64,000 nucleotides of DNA, taken from positions 1 to 64,000 of the forward strand of contig PBNO01000014.1 in assembly GCA_002723155.1 (NCBI GenBank). The letters run 5' to 3'. Below the pieces are notes generated by a model, which made no database searches, was not told where the DNA came from, and saw only the letters and a list, made by a program, of their open reading frames with translations. The position numbers and the translations under genes were made by a program. This DNA comes from Ponticaulis sp. Lineage in GTDB: Bacteria > Pseudomonadota > Alphaproteobacteria > Caulobacterales > Hyphomonadaceae. Numbering within the stretch: the first letter of the stretch is position 1; each line of letters opens with the position of its first letter. This document shows, in pieces, positions 63,380 to 64,000 of the stretch.

Positions 63380-64000
63380 ATGACCATTGCAGCAACAATA
63401 AAACCCCAGACCGGGGCGCCTATCCGGGTGCAACTCATTGACGACAGCGCAGTCGTCCGCGGCCTTACCCGCCGCTGGCTGACCGGCGTAGATGGCATTG
63501 AGCTTGTCGTGGTGAGCACTGACGGTATGCAAGGGGTGGCGGACGCGACGAAAGTGCGTCCGGACATAATTATCCTGGATGTTGAGATGCCGCGCATGGA
63601 TGGGCTTGAAGCTCTCCCGCACCTGCGACGCGCTGCACCAAATGCCAAAATCATTATGGCGTCGACGCTCACTCATAAGGGCGCCAACGTTACGATTTCC
63701 GCGCTATCGAAAGGCGCGACGGACTATCTTCCAAAGCCGGAAGCAAGCCAGCTTGGCGGCGCTGAAGCCTATCGCGATGCGTTGATCGAGAAGATCCGTC
63801 TGTTCGGTAAGCCGGAAGAAGCCAAACGCCCATTCCCGGCGCCAATGCCGCTGCGTCCTGCATCGGTCAAGCCGAATGAAGCGCCGCGTCCTGAGCTCAA
63901 AATTCCGTCCAAGCCGGAATTGCACAAGCCGCCGACACGCTGGACACGCCCGAACGCGATTGTTGTCGCAAGTTCAACGGGCGGGCCACAGGCTCTACAG
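63380..64000 (+). CDS. cheB: Chemotaxis methylesterase CheB (cut by window end)
   Basis: First 207 codons only. Receiver domain with VQLIDDSAVVRGLTRRWL, phospho-Asp in IIILDVEMPRMDG and Lys in DYLPKPE; then a Pro/Lys-rich linker (PEEAKRPFPAPMPLRP...) and the start of the methylesterase domain with the catalytic Ser in VVASSTGGPQAL. The ATG at 63380 lies 11 bases after the cheY stop. The rest lies beyond the window; a cheR or similar may follow. Confidence 0.95.
   Translation, partial: MTIAATIKPQTGAPIRVQLIDDSAVVRGLTRRWLTGVDGIELVVVSTDGMQGVADATKVRPDIIILDVEMPRMDGLEALPHLRRAAPNAKIIMASTLTHKGANVTISALSKGATDYLPKPEASQLGGAEAYRDALIEKIRLFGKPEEAKRPFPAPMPLRPASVKPNEAPRPELKIPSKPELHKPPTRWTRPNAIVVASSTGGPQALQ

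Noticed and set aside
62492..63676. 394-codon minus-strand frame across cheW, cheY and cheB
   Set aside because: Antisense to three overlapping-operon genes with firm homology.

Overview
The window is one contiguous stretch of an alphaproteobacterial chromosome, most likely from the dimorphic, flagellated Caulobacterales/Hyphomonadaceae-Maricaulales group. The reasons are a CckA-type hybrid kinase directly behind fliQ-fliR-flhB, a ChpT histidine phosphotransferase in front of a chemotaxis operon, and a SpmX-type polarity protein (lysozyme-like head, acidic linker, two C-terminal membrane segments). Placement to genus is inference. Base composition is moderate and even. There is no intact prophage, insertion sequence or CRISPR array. 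The only RNA gene I can name is tRNA-Leu(GAG).

Layout. 1-4.6 kb: soluble PAS chemoreceptor, LysR regulator and two tandem Cys-nucleophile alpha/beta hydrolases. 4.7-8.9 kb: methylmalonyl-CoA mutase mutB and mutA. 9-13.4 kb: GPP34-domain protein, a 62-residue ORF behind a Fur-like box, and a GAF/PAS histidine kinase with two response regulators. 13.6-16.6 kb: nitronate monooxygenase and an isolated phage-like pair (DUF2793/beta-helix protein and holin-like protein). 16.6-20.3 kb: DUF3429 membrane protein, glycerol kinase and a porin. 20.3-21 kb: a gene-free stretch with a LacI-type palindrome and a candidate small RNA. 21-26.6 kb: glutathione transferase, two tandem DUF885 lipoproteins and a D-2-hydroxyacid dehydrogenase. 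26.8-36 kb: flagellar export genes, cckA, recA, alaS and an acetyltransferase. 36-43.9 kb: lipB, a small FliN-like protein, tRNA-Leu, an MFS transporter, an epoxide-hydrolase-like lipoprotein, mgtE and spmX. 43.9-54.5 kb: MarR/OmpR/EnvZ-type regulators, ilvE, clpB behind a heat-shock promoter, a MarR-lipoprotein divergent pair, a Cys-rich secreted protein, an FKBP isomerase and a LytM-type peptidase. 54.6-58.8 kb: ydbH-ynbE-ydbL-like envelope operon plus a small membrane protein. 59-64 kb: chpT, then cheA-cheW-cheY-cheB, cut by the window end.

How the genes fit together. CckA and ChpT are two steps of the phosphorelay that controls the cell-cycle regulator CtrA, and SpmX is the polar scaffold that recruits DivJ in Caulobacter. 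They sit among flagellar export, motor-switch and chemotaxis genes, which fits the known coupling of motility and cell cycle in these bacteria. No ctrA, divJ, divK or cpdR gene is seen here.

The most unusual points are a SpmX homologue whose lysozyme triad is mostly lost and whose acidic linker is very long; two candidate minus-strand small RNAs with promoters and intrinsic terminators; two genes whose ribosome-binding site lies inside a terminator-like hairpin; a MarR-type palindrome containing TATAAT in both directions; and a spaced inverted repeat between the LytM peptidase and ydbH. I did not find a clear, wholly new multi-gene system. All assignments rest on reading sequence and recalled family motifs; no database search was run.
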